Below are positions 62,175-64,000 of a DNA stretch of 64,000 bases, one piece after another; position 1 is the first letter of the stretch; each line of letters opens with the position of its first letter. The translations under genes were made by a program, and so were the position numbers. This DNA is from Robiginitomaculum sp. Lineage in GTDB: Bacteria; Pseudomonadota; Alphaproteobacteria; Caulobacterales; Maricaulaceae. The DNA lies in contig NVWK01000005.1 in NCBI GenBank assembly GCA_002733605.1, positions 124,001-188,000 on the forward strand. The letters run 5' to 3'. A model generated the notes under the pieces. It was not told the DNA's origin, did no database searches, and saw only the letters and a list, made by a program, of their open reading frames with translations.

Positions 62175-63724
62175 ACTGGAAAAAAATAAGTCTCTGCGCA
62201 TCTGTGCTTGCCCTCCCCTCTTTGGCATATGCGACCCCGCCGCATGGCTATAGTGAGGCAGAAATTGATACGCTGGTGCACGCCGCAATGGAAACATTCC
62301 ATATTCCAGGCATGAGTGTGGGCGTGATTAAGGACGGTCATATTGTGCACCTCAAAGGCTATGGCGTGCGTGACATTACCAAGAAAGGCAAAGTAAATCC
62401 GAAAACCATGTTCAGCATTGCCTCCACCAGCAAAGCATTCACAGGGGCGGCCCTCGCCATTCTTGTCGATGAAGGCAAGATAAAATGGGAAGATAAAGTC
62501 ACCGACTATATTCCCGAATTTCAAATGTATGATCCGTGGGTCACCCGCGAATTTACCATTCGTGATCTCATGATTCACAATAGTGGGTTGGGGCGCGGAA
62601 CAGGTGATTTAATGTTCTGGCCTTCTACGGACTTCACACGCACCGAGGTGATCGCAAACCTACGCCACCTTAAACCCACTAGTAGTTTTCGCGAAAAACA
62701 TAGCTATAGCAATCTCATGTATATTATCGCGGGCGAGATTGTCCCTGCTGTCACCGGCATGTCGTTGGAAGACTTTACCGATACACGCATAATGAAGCCT
62801 CTTGGCATGCGCCAGTGTACCGCGAACCGAACACGCTTGAAACATCATAAGAATATTGCCACGCCGCACATCTTACAGGACGGAAAACTGATCACAGTCG
62901 CGCGTATGAAACCCGTGCATGAAGAGCTCCTGATCGCGGCACCCGGCGGTATAGAATGTAGCGCACAAAGCCTCCTGAAATGGCTCGCTATGCACCTTAG
63001 CGAAGGCAAAATACCAAATGGCAAAGCTCTCATTTCCGCCAAAGGTCACGAAAAACTCCTCCAACCACAAACGACACGCAAACCCAATACATTGGAACGC
63101 GACTGGTTTAACACCCATTTCAAAAGTTACGGGATTGGCTGGTCATTGCAGGATGCGCACGGATATAAATGGGCGGCCCATGCAGGTGGTTTACACGGCA
63201 TGCAAAGCTATGTTGGTCTGTTGCCCGAAAAAGAAGTTGGTATTGTTGTCTTGACCAACCAACAATCGGGCGAAGGGTTACGGGCTATATTCTACGGCTT
63301 AATGACATCATATATCTCGGACGAAAATATCGATTGGGTAGAACGGTTTAAAACTTTACAAGCACTGCAAACCCCTGTCACCCTTCCCGATTTCACCACA
63401 AATATCTATATGCCTACGACACCTCTCGCAGATTATGTTGGCACGTATCGTGATGTGTGGTTCGGGGATATAACGATTAGTAAAAATAAAAATGGTTTGC
63501 GGGTTAAGAGCGCACGATCCCCTCGCCTCACAGGGAAACTCATCGCGTACAAAGACAATCTATTCGTTGCAAAATGGGATGACCGCACACTTGAGGCGGA
63601 CGCCTACCTGCAATTCTCAGACGGGCCCAAAGGCATGCTCAACACCATAAGTATGAAAGCCGTATCGCCTGTTACCGATTTCAGTTTTGACTTTCAGGAT
63701 CTCGATTTCAAGCGTGTAAAATAA
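62171..63724 (+). CDS. Class-C beta-lactamase-like serine hydrolase
   Basis: A 517-residue periplasmic enzyme of the serine beta-lactamase/D-aminopeptidase family (PF00144). Signal peptide about residues 1-21. S85-T-S-K88 carries the nucleophile, Y179-S-N181 is the second motif, and HAGG (about 337-340) stands for the KTG box, as in EstB/DAP-type members. An extra C-terminal beta domain (about residues 405-517) resembles the DUF3471-type tail of such peptidases. It overlaps the fusion gene by ATGA and ends the operon. A D-amino-acid-peptide or peptidoglycan-fragment substrate fits the epimerase, but esterase activity is also possible. Confidence 0.9.
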   Translation: MNWKKISLCASVLALPSLAYATPPHGYSEAEIDTLVHAAMETFHIPGMSVGVIKDGHIVHLKGYGVRDITKKGKVNPKTMFSIASTSKAFTGAALAILVDEGKIKWEDKVTDYIPEFQMYDPWVTREFTIRDLMIHNSGLGRGTGDLMFWPSTDFTRTEVIANLRHLKPTSSFREKHSYSNLMYIIAGEIVPAVTGMSLEDFTDTRIMKPLGMRQCTANRTRLKHHKNIATPHILQDGKLITVARMKPVHEELLIAAPGGIECSAQSLLKWLAMHLSEGKIPNGKALISAKGHEKLLQPQTTRKPNTLERDWFNTHFKSYGIGWSLQDAHGYKWAAHAGGLHGMQSYVGLLPEKEVGIVVLTNQQSGEGLRAIFYGLMTSYISDENIDWVERFKTLQALQTPVTLPDFTTNIYMPTTPLADYVGTYRDVWFGDITISKNKNGLRVKSARSPRLTGKLIAYKDNLFVAKWDDRTLEADAYLQFSDGPKGMLNTISMKAVSPVTDFSFDFQDLDFKRVK

Positions 63725-63725
63725 A

Positions 63726-63750
63726 AAGGCCCGGCAAAGCACCGGGCCTT
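63726..63750. terminator. Bidirectional terminator hairpin
   Basis: A perfect 9-bp stem (AAGGCCCGG / CCGGGCCTT) with a 7-nt loop between convergent genes. On the minus strand it is followed by a T run (complement of AAAAA at 63723-63727), so it is a good terminator for the TonB receptor. On the plus strand the T run is poor. Confidence 0.75.
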
Positions 63751-63772
63751 CATTTGTTTATGTATGAGCGGG

Positions 63773-64000
63773 TTAGTTCGAGATTTTTAGCTCTAGACCA
63801 AACACCCGTGGGCGGCCAACAGTCGTGGAAACACTGGTTCTGTTGGAAACATATTCCGCGTCAAAACCATTGCGTACAAACACATTGGCTTCAATATTGT
63901 TCCATTTATACCCGACTTTACCATTCATCAAAACACGAGAATCTGCAAAATTGCTATTCGCCGCATTGGTCGGAGCTTTGGATTGATACGACACATGTGT
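63773..64000 (-). CDS. TonB-dependent receptor, C-terminal end
   Basis: The last 75 residues of an outer-membrane receptor; the frame is open to the right edge. Seen are NGKVGYKWNNIEANVFVRNGFDAEY, typical of the penultimate strands, and the closing GRPRVFGLELKISN, the usual P-R-x-F-G-x-x-L last strand. Convergent with the peptide operon and terminated by the hairpin next to it. Substrate unknown. Confidence 0.85.
   Translation of the reverse strand, partial: THVSYQSKAPTNAANSNFADSRVLMNGKVGYKWNNIEANVFVRNGFDAEYVSNRTSVSTTVGRPRVFGLELKISN

Overview
The window looks like chromosome of a marine-type alphaproteobacterium, most likely near the Hyphomonadaceae/Maricaulales (inference). The grounds are a GcrA cell-cycle regulator, several large TonB-dependent receptors, an alphaproteobacterial LexA box (GAAC-N7-GAAC), the long DCD_N-type dCTP deaminase, and moderate base composition by eye. 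There is no rRNA, CRISPR array, phage or insertion sequence. One tRNA (elongator Met) is present.

Layout. 0-5.7 kb: 3' end of a TonB-dependent receptor, a membrane GT2 glycosyltransferase, a small membrane protein and a DegP/HtrA protease. 5.7-8.5 kb: a six-gene minus-strand operon (lipoprotein hydrolase, three related small 4-TM proteins, a Cro-like regulator, a tiny membrane protein) with a palindrome on its own -10 box. 8.6-18.3 kb: housekeeping genes: radical SAM protein, dCTP deaminase, ApaG, a frameshifted Y-family polymerase behind a LexA box, TrkH, and a permease-argD-argF-hslO operon. 18.7-27.8 kb: gcrA, a complete RND efflux system and an M13 peptidase. 27.9-31.6 kb: a zinc-type TonB receptor with histidine/acidic loops behind a large palindrome, and a CelD-like acyltransferase. 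31.7-37.3 kb: an Lrp regulator divergent from a complete branched-chain 2-oxoacid dehydrogenase operon. 37.4-40.1 kb: tRNA-Met, then two SDR oxidoreductases divergent from a TetR regulator with three operator copies.

40.4-56.1 kb is a polysaccharide or glycoside utilisation locus: two Cys-type sulfatases, an FGE-type sulfatase activator, a GH3 glycosidase with a PA14 insert, a carboxylesterase, a Tat-exported TIM-barrel isomerase/epimerase, a TonB receptor, a GPH sugar symporter, a glucokinase and a TetR regulator. One 26-bp palindrome (core near TTGACC-AAAT-GGTCAA) lies before the sulfatase, before the symporter, between the divergent GH3 and second sulfatase, and before the TonB receptor. 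I infer one regulon. Predicted flow: outer-membrane uptake; desulfation and de-esterification by periplasmic lipoproteins; symport; cytosolic hydrolysis; phosphorylation.

56.9-63.7 kb is a tight four-gene peptide or muropeptide operon: DUF819 permease, dipeptide epimerase, a 986-residue fusion of a YkvI-type transporter to an S15/CocE hydrolase, and a class-C-type serine hydrolase. The fusion carries what looks like an intact internal signal peptide at the junction and is the most unusual gene here. The window ends in another TonB receptor on the minus strand.
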